Of a stretch of DNA of 64,000 nt, positions 63,179-64,000 are shown in pieces (position 1 is the stretch's first letter; the number at the start of each line of letters is the position of its first letter). Origin of the DNA: an uncultured Erysipelotrichaceae bacterium (GTDB lineage: Bacteria > Bacillota_I > Bacilli_A > Erysipelotrichales > Erysipelotrichaceae). A model generated the notes under the pieces. That model did no database searches. It was not told the DNA's origin and saw only the letters and a list, made by a program, of their open reading frames with translations. The position numbers and the translations under genes were made by a program. Location of the stretch: positions 1-64,000 of the forward strand of contig CAKVAL010000004.1 in assembly GCA_934725085.1 (NCBI GenBank), written 5' to 3'.

Positions 63179-64000
63179 TTATTTATTCAATGCTGCATCA
63201 ACAGCTTTTCTAATTTGTGGAACCTCGATACCGAAGATAATTTGAATATCATTATTCTTCTTAACAATTCCACTATTCTTAACCTTATTAATAACCGCAT
63301 CATTAACCAAACTTGCATCCTTAACCTTAACTCTTAAACGAGTGAAACAGTTATCAACATTCTCAATATTCTCTCTACCACCTAAACCTTCAATGATAGT
63401 TTCAGCCACACCATCGTTAGATGTATTAACAGCCTTAACAGTTGCTTCACCACCTTCAACAACAACAGCATCTTCTCTACCAGGTGTCTTTAAATTAAAC
63501 TTCTTGATAATGAACACAAACACTACAAAGTAAACAATAATTTCAGCTAAAGCTAACAAATACATCTTTGGCCAAGCAGTTCTTTCAACACCAGCAGACA
63601 AGTTCATCAAGAAACTGTTAATTAAGCCTGTAGTCATTGAATGGATATTGAACACTTTTAATAAAGCAACAAATGTACCGGCAATAATTGAATGAACTAA
63701 GAACAAGCCAGGTGCAATAAACGCAAACATGAAATCAATTGGCTCAGTAATACCACTTAATGTAGCAGTCAACACAAGCGGAATTAAGATATTCTTAGTA
63801 GTCTTTTTATTCTCAGGCTTAGCTGTGTAATAGAAAGCAGCACAGATACCAATATAACCAAATGTCTTAGCTAAGCCTGTTCCCATATAATAGATTGAAT
63901 CAGAGAAAGGAACACCCATTTGTAATTCAGTTAATAGAATTGGATAAGCACCAACGATTGTCTTATCACCTAAAGCTAAAGTACCACCTAAATCACCAAA
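63179..64000 (-). CDS. PTS glucose/maltose-class EIICB, partial
   Basis: The reading frame stays open to the right edge; the first residues are beyond the window. The visible part has EIIC helices (GITEPIDFMF, AGTFVALLKVFNIHSMTTGLINSF) and an EIIB domain at the C-terminus with the phosphocysteine in VDNCFTRLRVKVKD, ending ...VDAALNK. It fits the MalX/GlvC class and precedes the GH4 gene in a probable operon. Confidence 0.88.
   Translation of the reverse strand, partial: FGDLGGTLALGDKTIVGAYPILLTELQMGVPFSDSIYYMGTGLAKTFGYIGICAAFYYTAKPENKKTTKNILIPLVLTATLSGITEPIDFMFAFIAPGLFLVHSIIAGTFVALLKVFNIHSMTTGLINSFLMNLSAGVERTAWPKMYLLALAEIIVYFVVFVFIIKKFNLKTPGREDAVVVEGGEATVKAVNTSNDGVAETIIEGLGGRENIENVDNCFTRLRVKVKDASLVNDAVINKVKNSGIVKKNNDIQIIFGIEVPQIRKAVDAALNK

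Noticed and set aside
1..64000. tRNA or rRNA genes
   Set aside because: No convincing T-loop/acceptor pairs were found in the intergenic regions; a tRNAscan run would settle this.

Overview
The window is AT-rich chromosomal DNA from a low-GC Bacillota, most likely an Erysipelotrichaceae-type Firmicute. The support is Shine-Dalgarno-led genes, an asparagine T-box leader, a MEP isoprenoid pathway (ispD, ispE), a glmU-prs pair, RNase M5, RelQ and several PTS operons. The genus is inference; no rRNA or tRNA gene was found. Most genes lie on the minus strand in tight, often overlapping operons.

Layout. 1-7.2 kb: a PLP lyase-family gene, then minus-strand SDR, efp, a PnuC-like membrane protein, an aminotransferase, murI and murD. 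7.3-9.3 kb: an alpha/beta hydrolase and a GH3 beta-N-acetylhexosaminidase. 9.3-10.4 kb: an Abi_2 (AbiD/F-type) HEPN protein preceded by its own promoter and two tight GC-rich hairpins, best read as an AbiF-type toxin with a structured RNA. 10.5-15.4 kb: a membrane protein with seven Cys/His ectodomain repeats, and a CoiA-like nuclease/UvrD helicase fusion. 15.4-23.5 kb: a housekeeping run (prs, an eroded glmU, ispE, rsmA, rnmV, ispD, ybaK, an RluA-type synthase, a lipoprotein, a 5'-nucleotidase). 23.5-30 kb: a split two-component sensor with a LuxR-type regulator, then a YdjGHI-like membrane-stress set without PspA. 30-41.2 kb: MutT, a PLD-nuclease/DEAD helicase, and a complete type II-A CRISPR-Cas locus (25 repeats, csn2, cas2, cas1, cas9, divergent tracrRNA). 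41.3-42.9 kb: an IS1595-like element beside an orphan RelB/DinJ antitoxin. 43-46.3 kb: asparaginase, DegV, a DUF1836 regulator, a candidate four-hairpin small RNA, RelQ. 46.4-52.6 kb: a lactose/cellobiose-class PTS operon with a GH4 glucosidase, followed on the upstream side by an HPr-D-lactate dehydrogenase fusion. 52.7-64 kb: YitT, glyA, an RNA with two near-identical micro-ORFs and a predicted pseudoknot, a VanZ-like protein, a frameshifted ATPase, a TPR protein, T-box-controlled asnB, an EEP hydrolase, a stop-interrupted nucleotidyltransferase, and a second GH4/PTS unit running off the edge.

How it fits together. Sugar uptake dominates the last third: two PTS/GH4 units, candidate cre sites, and a fermentative dehydrogenase carrying an HPr domain with His15 kept and Ser46 replaced by Asn. 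Asparagine metabolism appears on both sides (AAC-specifier T-box/asnB and ansA). Defence or conflict genes are spread through the window (AbiF-type, CoiA-helicase, PLD-helicase, CRISPR, orphan antitoxin).

The strongest candidates for something undescribed are the HPr-D-LDH fusion, the micro-ORF/pseudoknot RNA at 54.97-55.15 kb, the AbiF-type gene with its RNA, and the CoiA-UvrD fusion. All functional statements rest on motif reading without database searches.
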